NCBI GenBank assembly: GCA_015178975.1
Contig: WHVD01000223.1
Location: 1 to 64,000 of the forward strand
Source of the DNA: Hysterangium stoloniferum
Lineage: Eukaryota > Basidiomycota > Agaricomycetes > Hysterangiales > Hysterangiaceae
Direction of reading: 5' to 3'
DNA length: 64,000 nucleotides
Made by a program: the position numbers and the translations under genes. Under the pieces are notes generated by a model that saw only the letters and a program-made list of their open reading frames with translations, was not told where the DNA came from and ran no database searches. Position 1 is the stretch's first letter; every line of letters begins with the position of its first letter. Positions 44,989-56,611 of the stretch are shown piece by piece.

Positions 44989-46196
44989 TGTCAGGAACTG
45001 GAAAACCCGCTGGCCTCTGGGCCCCCAGACCCTGTCCTACATGCTCCCGACCCTCTATATTGTGTAGTTACAACTGGAGTTCCCACCGGAGCCTGCACAT
45101 CAACTTGTTTATGCCTGACTCTCTTTATGCACCCCACCCTATCTGTACCCAACTCTCTATACCCACTACTGGACAACCCACCAGGACCCAGACTCCACCC
45201 TATATACACCCAACTCTCTGTATCTCATGGACCAGTCACCGGACTCCTGGAACCCCTCTAACAGAGCATAGAACCCTGCTCCCGTTATGGTCAAACAATC
45301 TGTCATGTGTCTCATGTACCACTCATTGGACTCCACTGGACTCCAAACTCCACCCTATATACACCCAACACTCTGTATCTCATGGACCAGTCATCGGACC
45401 CTGACCGGACTCCCCGGAACCCCTCTAACAGAGCCCTATTCCTGTTATGGTCTAATGACCTGTCATGATTCTTCTCCGCTCCCATTCCATTCCGTCCCTA
45501 ATTCCCAGTTTAGTATTTACTTGGTTCGTTTTATGTTTAATAGTTCTGCCCCTTATTAATACCGGATATGGTATTATTACATTTCAAAGTCTATATAAGT
45601 CTGCTACATTCATGTACTTAGAATCCAGTTTCAATCTCAAACTTGTTTGACCCTCAAACTTGTTTGACCCTCAAACTTGTTTGACCCTCAAACTTGTTTG
45701 ACCCTCAAACTTGTTTGACCCTCAAACTTGTTTGACCCTCAAACTTGTTTGACCCTCAAACTTGTTTGACCCTCAAACTTGTTTGACCCTCAAACTTGTT
45801 TGACCCTCAAACTTGTTTGACCCTCAAACTTGTTTGACCCTCAAACTTGTTTGACCCTCAAACTTGTTTGACCCTCAAACAAGTTACACCCCTGATCCAG
45901 CCTCTAGTCCTCTTGTCTGTCTGCATGCTCAATTCCCGGAACTCCCACAGGAACTCTGGAATCTACATCTCCTTGTATGCATTCTGTCAGCTCAAAATAT
46001 GGACACCTGAATGAGTGTACAAGGGTGCAGCCTATAAGCTGAAGCCAAGTCCATCTCAGCCCCATACCATACCTTTCTGGTAATTATTCTGATATCATGT
46101 TCCTTGTACTAATATCCCCAGAACTTTCCCCGGACTTATTACCCGGGGACTCCATGGGACTTCCTCGGATTTTATATCTTTGTTCGGAACTTAACA
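44989..46196 (+). repeat. Solo LTR, family G, 1.2 kb
   Basis: TGTCAGGAACTGG...CTTAACA with perfect GGGTC duplications (44,984-44,988; 46,197-46,201). It carries a 17-bp tandem array and the group motif near 46,027. Confidence 0.92.
45635..45880 (+). repeat. 17-bp tandem array in LTR G
   Basis: About 14 near-identical units of CCTCAAACTTGTTTGAC. Each unit holds a small inverted repeat (CAAAC, TT, GTTTG), so a transcript would form a chain of short stems. Confidence 0.95.
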
Positions 46197-46732
46197 GGGT
46201 CATGGATTATCCCGATAGTCTCACCTCATCAGATGATCTTAGGGGTTAATGACGGGTTGGCCAAGGGTACTACTGCTTTATTCCTTGATATCACCATGAT
46301 TGGGGTAGCTAATATGGAACTGTCATCATTCTGCAATACGATCCCTTCAACAATCCATTCTTCACCAATCAGGTCTTCGATGAAAACAGGCACTAATCTG
46401 GCTGACTCAGGGTCAATGGTGCAATCTTCCAAGGCTCGCACGACTCTTTCCATCCACACACCTTTGTCGGGAAGAGAGGTAAGCTTGGTTTGCTCTTTCT
46501 GATGTTTCCTGAAAGGGCTTTACTGATGGTGAAAGTCAAGGGTTGGGATTCCTTAGAGGAACTGGCTGGGATAAAGCCCGGTCGTCTGGGGAGAATGAGC
46601 TGAGATCCTAATGGCTGGTCTCTTAGAGTACCAATTTCATAGTTAACATGAAAATCCTCTCCCAAAATAATTGGCACCGTCATCCCTCTTACAACATAAG
46701 TTTCCACTGAAAACTTCAGCAGAGTCCCACTG
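46197..46732 (-). pseudogene. Protease/RT linker of the minus-strand chromovirus
   Basis: TYVVRGMTVPIILGEDFHVNYEIG (strand end of the protease) and the ESARLVPVFIEDLIGEEWIVEG linker, matching element 1 at 3,920-4,380. Confidence 0.8.
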
Positions 46733-47353
46733 TGTGAAGAGTGGTGGGAGTTATAACCATTCTATATATGAAGAATATCGACCGTTTAGGTACAACACGA
46801 CAATGTATTGACTATCTAAGTCTAATACAGACCAAACGTGTTTAGTTCAATATGGTCAAGTGAATTAGCTATCTAAAGTAGAATAGAGAGCTAAAATGAA
46901 TAAAGGAGAATTGACTGTAAGTATGATTCTGAATGACTGCTCAAGTGTTGAAGAGAATAACGAGAGAGTAAATAACAGAGTAGTGGTAGTCCGTGCAGAT
47001 TGAGATAATGGTTTGGGTTTCAACTAGTTTAGTTCGAAGCTCTGATTGCACTAGTAGTTAAAGCCCATCTGTGATGGTCGAGATGATACCCCAATCACAA
47101 CTTACAGGACACTAACTGGGTGTCTGGGTAAGTTGTGGTTGTGGGGTAAAAAGTGTCTGAGTTCTAACTACGGGCACTAGAATACATAAGTCTGGCATGT
47201 ATGTGCCCACAAGAGTCAATGTACCGAATGCACAGGCCATTGAACTAAATATATGTGTATGATAAAATAGAGAGAAAATAGAAATAATAATGGAAATATA
47301 GCATGGGCTCTTCTGGACTATATTTCGGAGTATATTTTGCAGTATCTCTCACA
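46733..47353 (-). repeat. Solo LTR, family B
   Basis: 621 bp, TGTGAAGAGTGG...CTCTCACA on the plus strand, with perfect CACTG duplications (46,728-46,732; 47,354-47,358). It is the best full-length reference for family B. Confidence 0.92.
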
Positions 47354-47486
47354 CACTGTCGTCCTTGAGGTAGATTGGAATGTTAACATATCTGATAACT
47401 TTGGCATTACCCATGAGTTGGATTAGACATAGTTTGAGTCCCTGTTTCAACTTGTACTGGCTCTGCAGTCCCTTATAGAATTCCTC
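47354..47486 (-). pseudogene. Protease fragment of the minus-strand chromovirus
   Basis: A minus-strand frame gives SEEFYKGLQSQYKLKQGLK and YVNIPIYLKDD, matching the element 1 protease after its active site. Confidence 0.78.
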
Positions 47487-47923
47487 TGATATAAGAGAGA
47501 GAAAGGAAAGATAACCAATGAGGTATTAGTTATCTGAGTAAGAGTAAGAGCAGTGTGAATCAATAGTGGTATCAACGAGCACAGTAGTAGGAGTAAGGGA
47601 CTTGACCTTCGTGGTTCGAGTCCTGAAGCTAACAGTTCATTAGTAATGCTACTGGCTTAGTAGCTGAGATGTCACCCTGGACACCTCTTGCTGTCCAATG
47701 TTCTGAGTCGTTACGAGGTGGTGTCTGTTGGGTAAAAAAGTGTCTGTCTCTTTTGGCACCGAGCACACCCACAAGTATACACAGAGTTTCGAACTAAGAA
47801 ATAGGGCTATACTCGAAGAGCATAGAAAATAGAAACATAGAAATAACATATAGAAAATACTATCGAGTAATATGTGTATTGTTCAATAGTCCAACTATAA
47901 TATGTGCATATGTACCCTTCACA
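47487..47923 (-). repeat. Partial LTR, family D
   Basis: Its start (TGTGAAGGGTAC on the minus strand at 47,923) and first 430 bp match LTR D. The far end was not found. Confidence 0.7.
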
Positions 47924-48404
47924 GACACACATTACGAAGCACTGTGTGCCCATGGGGCCTCCTTGTGCACTGGCATTGCAAATGCAGTCGGCACCTATGC
48001 AAGCGCCATGCAGGCCTATGCAGCACCACGTGGGCTTACATAAGCACTGAGGTGTGGCTATGCACTGTAGGGTGCATACATGCTGTTTTTAGTATTTTTC
48101 TCAGAGTTCTAATAAATAAAAATTACTAAATAAATATTAAATAAATAGTATAAATAGTAGACCTGTACATACTCATTTTTTTAGTTTCAATCTCTTAGGA
48201 ATCCCACTAAAACAAGTGTGATCTCCCCTGTCATTGAGCTGTCCCCTCTTCACTTCATATTTCTATATTCTATCTTGTGTCCTTGTTAGTGTTGCCCTAA
48301 CACAAAGTTAGTGTAGGATTGGACTGGCCAAAGATTAGAGTATGAGAATGGGGATAGCATTAAGAGTAGAATGGGAGTGACCTAAGTTGATATTTGAACC
48401 AAAG
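47924..48404. other. Unassigned, AT-rich
   Basis: No frame, LTR end or transposase match. A stretch near 47,930-48,070 is rich in CATGCA/GCACTG-type words. It ends in the CAAAG duplication of the next solo LTR. Confidence 0.45.
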
Positions 48405-49064
48405 TGTAAAGGGTCAAGTAGTTTACCACTCAATGTACGATTGTTATCGACTAACGATAGTACGAAATACAATCGACTAGTAGTTAAGATGTAGATTACG
48501 ATTGACCTTTAAGGTACGATCGGTAGATAATTACAAAGACAGATCGACCTTACGGTACAATTCGATTGTGTAGCTAGCTGGGTCGATGACTGAGTAGATA
48601 AGAGAAGGTATATATAGCGCGAAAGAGATAGAATATCCTAAGAAAGTGAGATACAATGGATATTCTTACCGCATTAGGCAATGAAGTTGAGTCGAATAAT
48701 AGTAACTGACTTCGACTGTTTCAGTGTGAAGTGTAGTTACTGTAATTCTATGAAGAGAAATAGAGTAGAGGTTTGTTTTTAGACAAGACCCCGAACCAGT
48801 ACTTGCGTGTGCAGGTGATGGTTGTCAGGGTTGAAAGGTGTCTGAGTTTTTATCGTGTGACTACTACTGTGACATATGCATACTTCTTGTGGGCAAGAGC
48901 GCCCACAAGCATACATGGACTCTCGAACTAATAAAAGCATATTTATGAGTGATAAAGAGAGAAATAAAATATAAAATGAAAAGGAAATAATAGCATTATA
49001 AAGCAGCTTAAGGTCTAAGGCTTAAAGCCTTTAGTCGCGCCTCCTATGTGACCTATCCTTCACA
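48405..49064 (-). repeat. Solo LTR, family A
   Basis: 660 bp with perfect CAAAG duplications (48,400-48,404; 49,065-49,069). A reverse copy of the LTR at 14,113-14,775, including the CTTGTGGGCG hairpin. Confidence 0.93.
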
Positions 49065-49069
49065 CAAAG

Positions 49070-49404
49070 AGTAAAGTACAAGGAAAGTGCTTTATACTAA
49101 CTAAATACAGAAAAGTCATGTACTTAGCTCTCCAGTTTGTACTTCAAACTAGTCTAATCTACTCCTTTGTTCTTTCTGTCCACTTGATGTCCCAAACTTC
49201 TTGGAACTCTGGGTATCTACACCTTTCATGTAAACATCCATCAGCTTCAAATAAGGACACCTGAATGTGTGTATGCGGGTACAGCACATAAACTGAAGCC
49301 AATCCTTCTTGTATCCTGGTAATATTCTGATACCCCACAGACCATTGCCCAGACTATCTCCTGGGAAATCCCTGGGCCATTTCTGGAAAGCCCTTGGGAT
49401 ATCC
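49070..49404 (+). repeat. LTR remnant, family G type
   Basis: Resembles the last third of LTR G, including the decayed group motif near 49,277. LTR E interrupts it at 49,405. Confidence 0.6.
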
Positions 49405-49778
49405 TGTGAAGGGTAGGGCTAAGCTCTCAAGGACTTGCACTACCACCATTATTTCTGATTTATTATATTTTATCTTTATATATTTTACTCTTTACTTACT
49501 GAGATATTCCTCAAATATCTCCCCTTTAGTAGTTTGAAGCTCTATGAATGGATGTGGTCATGTGGATGCCCATAGATGCATGGACACATGTATAGTAGTA
49601 GATGCTCTAGGTATCTAATTTAGACACTTTTACCCAGAAACCATGATTTGCTACAGACATCACTTGAGTGTCTATTGCAAGCCATGATTGGGGTATTATC
49701 TCAGCTGTCTCAAATGACTACAAGCTAAACTTAAAGCATCCCTCTCAGCTTCACACTTCTACAGTCAAAGCTTAGAGC

Positions 49779-51347
49779 TGTTACAACCGTGTTGCAACTG
49801 TGTCACAACCTGACAGTCCCTGATGATACTATTGTATGTCTGCATTCCAAGTTATTGGCCAAGTCATCATATCGGCAACTGTTGGTAAACTGACAATGAT
49901 GTATACCTTCATGGTGATCAAACCCCATTTACACCCCTGTCAAGTTATACTTGTACCATCTGATTATGCTTTGATACATCCCTTTTTACTTATGATGATC
50001 CATTCCACTCTATGTTTCACATATGCCTGTATATACTTGTAGCCCTTGAACTATTCCCTTTTCTCATAAATCCACTCTCAGTTAATCACAGCTTCTGATC
50101 TTATCGTAACCTTCTGGTTCCTAGTCAAGTTTACTTGTCACTAATTGGACATTCCCACTCTTACCTTAGTTAGTATTTCGAGATGCCGATAACTAGTATT
50201 TAAGTCCAACTGTAATGTAGCTATAAAGCAATCAGAATATTGACTCAGAACACCCCTAAACAACTCTCATAGTCTCACTCTAAATATCTTGTTCTCTGCC
50301 TCTGCTTGCACTTGTGCACTCTCAGTTTCTGACCAATTTGACCCAACCCACAACTTATCCTTTGGCCTCTGATCGGTGACTTACCGAGAGGATATTTGTG
50401 TTACAACTGGAAAACCCACCAGACTCTGGGCACTACCCTATATGACCTACACCCTACATGCACCAGTTATTGGTTAACTGGAATACCCACCAGGACCCAA
50501 ACATCAAACCTGCCCTGTCTGACCTTCATTGTCTCAAGAACCAGACACCAGATTACCCACTGGGACCTGTGCATGTCGTACCTGTCTATCCCCGACCCTG
50601 TCCCACACATCAGTCACCAGACTCCATTTGAAAACCCGTCAGCTCTCTAACTGAGCCCCGTTCCCATTATGGTCAAATGACCTGTCACATTTCAGACTCC
50701 CCTCCACTCCATTCCATTCCTAACACCAAACTTGGTGTTTACTTATCTCGTTTCATGATTATTAGTTTAGATTTCAATATTACTGGATTTGGTATGACAT
50801 ACATTCCACAGTCTATATAATCTGGCAGATGTTGTACATACAATCCAGTCAGAAAATCAGCTTAGATTTCCCCCAGTAATCTCAGTACATTTTCTGCTCT
50901 AATCTCCTCTTTGAAACACACTGCTATTTACCTCATTGGAGCCCACAGGCTCCAACCTATCTATCACTCAACCTCCAACTCATCACCACCTGACCCCTCA
51001 ACCTCCATGGGATTCCCACAGTCGACCATCTGACCTCTCAACCCACCAACCACTCCTGGACTCCCTGGGATTCCCATCTGCCCATCTGAAATTGGACGAC
51101 ATGATCTCATAAGGGCACAGCCTATAAGCTGAAGCCAAGTCCTATCAGCCTCCACAGGTTTCTCCAGAAACCCTCTGATAAGCTCTGTGCACACTCCTTA
51201 ACAATTCGACAAGACTAGTTCTCCACCTGCCTGAAATTTAAGGACACCCGATGGTAACTTGCAAGGGTGCAGCACATAAGCTGAAGCCAAGTCCTTCCGT
51301 TCAGTCCCCATTGGTCTACCAACATCAGTCAGTTTTCTGTTCTTAAC
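49779..51347 (+). repeat. Solo LTR, family H, nested in E
   Basis: TGTTACAACCGTG...GTTCTTAACA with perfect AGAGC duplications (49,774-49,778; 51,348-51,352). Group motif near 51,268. Confidence 0.92.
50400..51203 (+). repeat. Solo LTR, family F-like, nested in H
   Basis: TGTTACAACTGG...CCTTAACA, flanked by ATTTG and ATTCG (four of five). Group motif near 51,119, followed by a hairpin around GGTTTCTCCAGAAACC. Confidence 0.88.
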
Positions 51348-51656
51348 AAGAGCTCATCACCTGAACTCACTTGTTGATACCTACACCTCATTGCACCATT
51401 CCATTCCTTCTTGTGAACTGTCTCTTATCTTCATTCCACTTCATTGGATCTATCTTACTGGGAATACTGTAGTACTGCTAAGGTCTATTCCATCTTCCTC
51501 TATCTTGGTCACCTCCAGCAACTGTGTGGTTGCTTATGGAGACTACTATTCCTCTTATACTTGTATTGTACTTTGATAGTCAATACATCCATATCACACT
51601 TAGAGGGTTGATACTCTTCATATATTGAATGGTTAGAATTCCAATGACTCTTCACA

Positions 51657-52219
51657 TATCCACTGGAAAACCCAGGTAGATTTCATACACTTAATAGATA
51701 TACAAATTAAACAAACAATAGTAATTAAACAGCAAGTGAATACCACAAGGAAATGGAGAAGCATGACCCAAAAAGGAAATCACTTGATGAATTGTCACAC
51801 CATCATCAGGGATGCCAGTGTCGGAGGCTACAAATGGCAGATTGCTGGAAAAGTGGATACTACAGATGGAATTCAGAAAAGGTGGTTCCTAAAATGCTGC
51901 ACTAAACTGAATGAGCTGGTTATATGTAATTGGGGATGTAATTATATAGTAAAAAATGACTGCTCCCAGCTGATGTGGTCCAAATACCACTTGTTGAGCT
52001 GGATGAAGCTGGTTTATATGCATTTACCTGAAAATTTTATGGCTGGTATTTGGACTGAAATGACTGGTTGAGGTTATTTCTTGGAAACCACTAAGCCAAC
52101 GTTGGCTTTGTGGTTTCCAACAATTTCTTACTATCTAATTACATGCACAATAACACAAAGCCATACGTGACGGGACATTGTCACACATCAACGCCTCGTG
52201 TTCTTCTATTCTACAAGCC
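51657..52219. other. Upstream flank of the kinase gene
   Basis: AT-rich, no gene recognised. Contains a 40-nt palindrome at 52,081-52,120. Confidence 0.5.
52081..52120. promoter_or_regulatory. 40-nt near-perfect palindrome upstream of the kinase gene
   Basis: Two 20-nt arms around AACGTT, the left one beginning TTGGAAACCACT, with one mismatched pair. It lies about 100 bp before the proposed start codon. It may be a paired binding site, a cruciform, or a scar of a mobile element. Confidence 0.6.
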
Positions 52220-53571
52220 ATGTCCCCTTCACAACAGGTTCTTGACGAAGTCTTAGAACTTGAGAAGACTTGGAATGACAAGGACACGCAACAAAGACTA
52301 CCTATCGAGCACTTTTGGGTCAAGCTACAGCCATGGCTCGCATCTCGTGGCTACATGTTACGGCCAAGATACCATCCCGAATGGATTCCTTCTTGGAGAG
52401 GGACAAATAATTTCTCTTTTTCTTGCGAGGACGGACACCGCATTAGGGCATGTTCTTCACAAATTAATCTGATGTTTGTTAATTTACTCATCAGCGTTCT
52501 ATGCTCATGGATGCAATCCGGATAGAGACTGGGGAATTGGTCGCTATCAAAAGGGTTTACCACTACAAACTCTCTCAAGAATTCGATATTGGGAAATTTT
52601 TTTCCAATGACGTGTTAGCGTCTGATCCCCAAAACCATTGTGTTCCCGTACAGCAAATATTAGAAGTTCCAACGCACCTATACAATAACGTATCCCTCAT
52701 AGTCATGCCTTACCTTCGATGTATAGATGATCCTTTGTTCTTGACTATCGGAGAAGCTGTTGAATTTTTCAGACAGGTCATTGAGGTACACAAGCCGTTC
52801 AGGTCACGCATTGCTCCACTGTTGTAAGAGTGCTTATGATATTTCATTACCACAGGGAGTGCAATTTATGCACAAGCACAACATTGCCCACCGGTTCGTT
52901 TCCGTTTGCCATTAATAATTTATCCTGACTGCCGCTTGCAGCGACTGTAATTATAGTAACATCATGATGGACGCAAGGGAACTCTACCCGGATGGATTTC
53001 ACCCAATACGTACCGATCTCAACCCAAGTTACACCCGAAGCGCCAAACATTACACTCGAACAGAGAGACCTCCAAAGTATTACCTGACTGATTTTGGTCT
53101 TTCCCACCTTTACGATCCTAAGGATGGCCCACGTATAGCTGAACCTATCTATGGGGGTGACAAAAGTGTTCCAGAGTATGAAGGGGAGAGATATTTTGAG
53201 GAGAGTGATCCTTTCCCAGTTGATATATACACCCTCGGTAACATGATCAAAACAGAATTTCTGGATGTGAGTTTAGCCCTTCCAAATGACCATCCCTTGA
53301 TCTTCATATCACCTAGAACAAGTATGGATTCGATTTTATGGACCCCTTAATTGCGGATATGAGGCAAGATGATCCCTCCAAACGACCAACTATAGATGTA
53401 GTTGTTTGTAGATTTGACTCCATACGTCGGTCTCTCCGCATTTCACAACTTCGATCCCGTATTGTTTCACGGGACGAGATACGTGGTACTGGCTGGTTTT
53501 TCGACCTTATTCATTTTTTCAGGACTTTACGCTTTATTTTACTGCGGATTCCGCCTGTTCCACTTGTCTGA
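52220..53571 (+). CDS. Protein kinase (host gene, five exons)
   Basis: A probable intact host gene. Exons are 52,220-52,447, 52,495-52,785, 52,856-52,893, 52,942-53,266 and 53,317-53,571, giving 378 residues in one frame. Introns are 47-70 bp. The last three are GT-AG; the first appears to be GC-AG (AGG/GCATGT). Kinase landmarks are the VAIK lysine in GELVAIKRVY, the catalytic loop HRDCNYSNIMMD, DFG in YLTDFGLSHLYD, a DIYTLGNMI block (helix F Asp) and DDPSKRPT with a late Arg. The sequence matches a kinase type common in Agaricomycetes, with RPRYHPEWIPSW before the lobe and KHYTRTERPPKYY before DFG. The C-terminus is hydrophobic (WFFDLIHFFRTLRFILL) and may attach to a membrane. The start was chosen as the first ATG in frame. 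The substrate is unknown. Confidence 0.85.
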
Positions 53572-53989
53572 ACATGTTTGGTGTAAAAGGTCGAATTTGA
53601 AGACGAAATAGGTCACCTGCCTCTTGATATCACCTCATTACTCTCTGTTCACCCTGTCTCGCTTGCCTTGGGTTTAGTTTACTTTGGTTCTTTCAGCCCT
53701 CCATTTTACTTCCACTTACAGTTTATGTACATTCCATTTCTTTTGGCACATACTGTCATCACTTCCCAATCTATGCTTCCAAAACCTTTCTCCTGCTTCT
53801 TCTGGCTACCCAATTTCCACTTGCTGTCCTTTGCAGCCTACCACTGTTCCCTCCATTCACAATGTTGTACTCCTTGTATTACCTCCAACATACTGTATCC
53901 TTCCATGTCTCACCAATTCCTACAAGGCCTCTACACTGACTCCAATGTTGTGGTTGCATAGCTGCAATCTTTTTTCACCTGGTTGTGCT
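53572..53989. other. 3' flank of the kinase gene
   Basis: Pyrimidine-rich, no gene recognised. It ends at an LTR starting near 53,990. Confidence 0.5.
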
Positions 53990-55493
53990 GTGTAAAGAGT
54001 CACATTGAATACCACTCTGTGTACAATGAATATTGACCCTTAAAGTATGGTAATAAATGTATTGACTGACTGAGTACATATGTATTACTTAGAGAAAGGG
54101 AGAGGAAGAAATACATAAGTAGTAGTTGGTTGTGATCCTGAGCAACTGTACAGTTGCTTTAAGTCTAAGATGACACAAGTTCAAATTAAGGAATTGATCT
54201 TCATGGTTTGACTCCTTGCAGACTATATTCTGAATAAAGAAAGATTCACTACAAAAGGTTTTACAAGGGAGAGAGGAAGAGATTTGAGACTGAGGAGTGG
54301 GCATAATAGAGAGGTGCAACAAGGGGTTGATATTGATAATACATAAGGTCTTGAGTGAGTGACAACTCTTGACCTTTTCAGGATGAGGTCAGAAGGCAAT
54401 GTAGAGAGTAGTCACATGTGAAGGCTATGTTAGGATCCTCACCTATTTGGGCCCCCACAACTTGGTCTTACCTTGATAACCCTTCCAGGACCCTGACATC
54501 AGTGCCTTGGACTATGGAGCCACTGCCTCAGGACCCTGACACTTGGTTTATGTTGGGATCCCTGTCTTTCAGCCCCCACAGCTTGTTCTTGCCTTGTAGC
54601 CCTTTGTCACCCCAACATTGGAGCCCCAGGGCATGGGACATCGCACCACCTCCTTGGCACCCCAAAACCTGTTGTGTTGTAGTTTACCCCTTTAGGTGTT
54701 CCATTCTGTCTCCATTCCAATGCTCTCCCTTCATCCATTCTACATGTAGATGTTATTTCCCATCTCATACCTTTTAGAATACTTTTGTTACATCACATTT
54801 ACTTCTAGTTTGTTCCTTGTTCCTTTCTATACTTCTTTTGACCCATCATGACCTCTCACTTCTCTAATCAGCCTTCTGATCATCCATTATACTTAGTATA
54901 AAGTCTTTCTCATATATGCTACAATTCTTTAGTTTGAAACACAATCTAGATTACCCTCCTCTTATTTAAATTTTCTTTACTCTACAACTCTTAGTATCTT
55001 CAGCCCTCTGGTTCATTGAGCTAAGTGCCATCTTTAGTCTTTATCATACTATCTGCTCTGGTTGAAATACTGGAGCATCCTAACAGTTCATGTAAGGGTG
55101 CAACACATATGTTGAAGCCAAGCTCCACTGCCTTATAGAATTGGACCTTCCAATTAGTACAATTCACCATTTTTGGACCTCCAAAAACATCCCCTTTTGT
55201 CCCTTTGCTTAGATCTTAACAGGCTGTCCAAAACAGCTGAGATGGCATTCAAACCTCAACTTGCACTTATGTTGCACATTAGGGTTTCTGGGTAAAATGT
55301 CTCTTGACTTTTAGCACCTAGTGTGCCCACAGGTATACATAGTGCTTCAAACTAATATAAAATAAGATATTTAAAGAATATCTTAATTGAAATATATCAA
55401 GGAAAATATTGAAAAAATTAGAATAAAATATTAACTGGGTGGGATGAGAAAAGAAATGTAGAAGCTAGGGAAGATCATACCTACTTCCTCACA
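53990..55493 (-). repeat. 3' LTR of a minus-strand X-like element, with nested LTR
   Basis: The low end starts GTGTAAAGAG and the high end is CTTCCTCACA, flanked by GTGCT and GTGCC (four of five). Beyond the high end come a C-rich polypyrimidine run (the polypurine tract on the minus strand) and the closing block of the post-pol accessory region, so this is a 3' LTR. It holds an 18-nt perfect palindrome at 54,141-54,158. Confidence 0.8.
54428..55221 (+). repeat. Solo LTR of the F/G group nested in the LTR above
   Basis: TGTTAGGATCC...CTTAACA, flanks GGCTA and GGCTG (four of five). It has a decayed group motif near 55,095. Confidence 0.82.
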
Positions 55494-55790
55494 GTGCCCC
55501 CCAGTTCAAAGGAGTATGTTACACAACCTCTTGGAGAATTTCTGGAACTCCTCCCCAAGCTTCTTGTGCTGAACCTCCAAGCTGAAGAATAATCTGCGCC
55601 CAAATGCCCACATTTGTCATGGAGTGAATCACATATCCCTTCGTGCTTCAAGTCATGCTGCTTGTAAGATAGGAGCATCTTATTCATAGTGATGCTCCAG
55701 CAACTATAGGCATTTTGTTGAATTCAGACAATGGAGTGTATTTGGTCCGTATCTGGGGTGATGTTAAGTTCTTGTATCAGAAGACTTATT
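55494..55790 (-). pseudogene. Third copy of the post-pol accessory region (C-terminal end)
   Basis: On the minus strand the frame gives IWAQIILQLGGSAQEAWGGV followed by PEILQEVV and a stop, aligned with LGGSSQDAWGGVPS of element 1 and LGGSNKEAWGGVPS of element X. Directly after it come a G-rich tract and the LTR, the same order as in X. Upstream similarity fades quickly; the copy is old and broken. Confidence 0.7.
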
Positions 55791-55799
55791 GCAGAAACT

Positions 55800-55871
55800 A
55801 TCAGAAAATAACTGGGGATCTCAGATAATTTCAGATAGGAATAAGAACTTGGCTTCAGCTTATGTGCCATA
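55800..55871 (-). repeat. LTR remnant with the group motif
   Basis: Contains ACTTGGCTTCAGCTTATG (the group motif reversed) and is cut by LTR H at 55,872. It continues for an unclear distance after 56,612. Confidence 0.55.
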
Positions 55872-56606
55872 TGTTATGACCGTGTCACAACCCTATCAGT
55901 CCCAAGGTTATCGCCACTTATCAACGATTCAAGTTACTATTCAAGTCACCACATCAGAAACCATCGGCCTCCGAAGCTAACGTATGCTTTCGCGATGATC
56001 AAACTCCATTTACACCCACGTCAAAATACTCGTATTGTCTGGTTAAACTTTTGATATGTCCCTTTTATTATGTTGATCCGTTCTATCCTATGTTTCACAT
56101 ATGTCTATCTATATTTGTAGTCCTCGAACTATTTCCTTTTACCATAATTCTGCTCTCGGTTATTATCGGCCTCTGAACTAATCATAAACTTCCCATTCCT
56201 AGTCAAGCTTATTGTTAATACCATTTTCCGCCTTTCTCCCCGTTAGTATTTTCTAGATGCCTGTTACTTGTATATGAACCCGCTGTAGTTGTAGTTACTA
56301 GGCAATCAGAATATCGACTCAGAATACCCTCATACGTCTGTAACAGTCTCATACTAAGAATCCCCTCATCCACCTTTGTGTGCACTCACCCCCTCCCGGC
56401 CCCGACCCCTTGGCCCGACACTCGACTTGTCCTTCAGTTCCGATCGGTATCTCGCCAAAAGGAACTCTTTAGGATTAGTCTTCACCCATCCGAAATCTAA
56501 GGACACCCTACAGATATTTGCGAGGGCACAGCACATAAGCTGAAGCCAAGTCCTTCTGATCGGTCCCTGTCGGCCACCGACATTAGTCAGTTTTCAGTTC
56601 TTAACA
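55872..56606 (+). repeat. Solo LTR, family H
   Basis: 735 bp, TGTTATGACCGTG...CTTAACA with perfect CCATA duplications (55,867-55,871; 56,607-56,611). It keeps more CpG than the other H copies and so is probably the youngest. Confidence 0.92.
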
Positions 56607-56611
56607 CCATA

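Larger units (their letters stand above)
39670..47923 (-). mobile_element. Minus-strand chromovirus cut by seven LTR insertions
   Basis: Reading from high to low coordinates: protease, RT, RNase H, integrase, GPY/F and chromodomain of the same clade as element 1. Seven LTRs lie inside it, at 40,049 (C), 40,626 (D), 43,115 (F), 44,989 (G), 46,733 (B), 47,487 (D, partial), with a further LTR remnant at the edge; most keep 5-bp duplications. Its own LTRs and gag were not recognised. It is old and broken. Confidence 0.82.
49405..51656 (+). repeat. LTR E containing LTR H containing an F-like LTR
   Basis: The outer LTR E is TGTGAAGGGTAG...GACTCTTCACA, with perfect TATCC duplications (49,400-49,404; 51,657-51,661). 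LTR H is inserted in it at 49,779, and an F-like LTR in H at 50,400. Without them E would be about 680 bp. Confidence 0.9.

Noticed and set aside
45635-45880. Possible CRISPR-like array
   Set aside because: Units are directly adjacent with no spacers, in a eukaryotic LTR; it is a plain tandem repeat.
53668-53961. Hydrophobic open frames downstream of the kinase gene
   Set aside because: The hydrophobicity follows from pyrimidine-rich DNA; two frames overlap with the same bias and there is no start context or motif.
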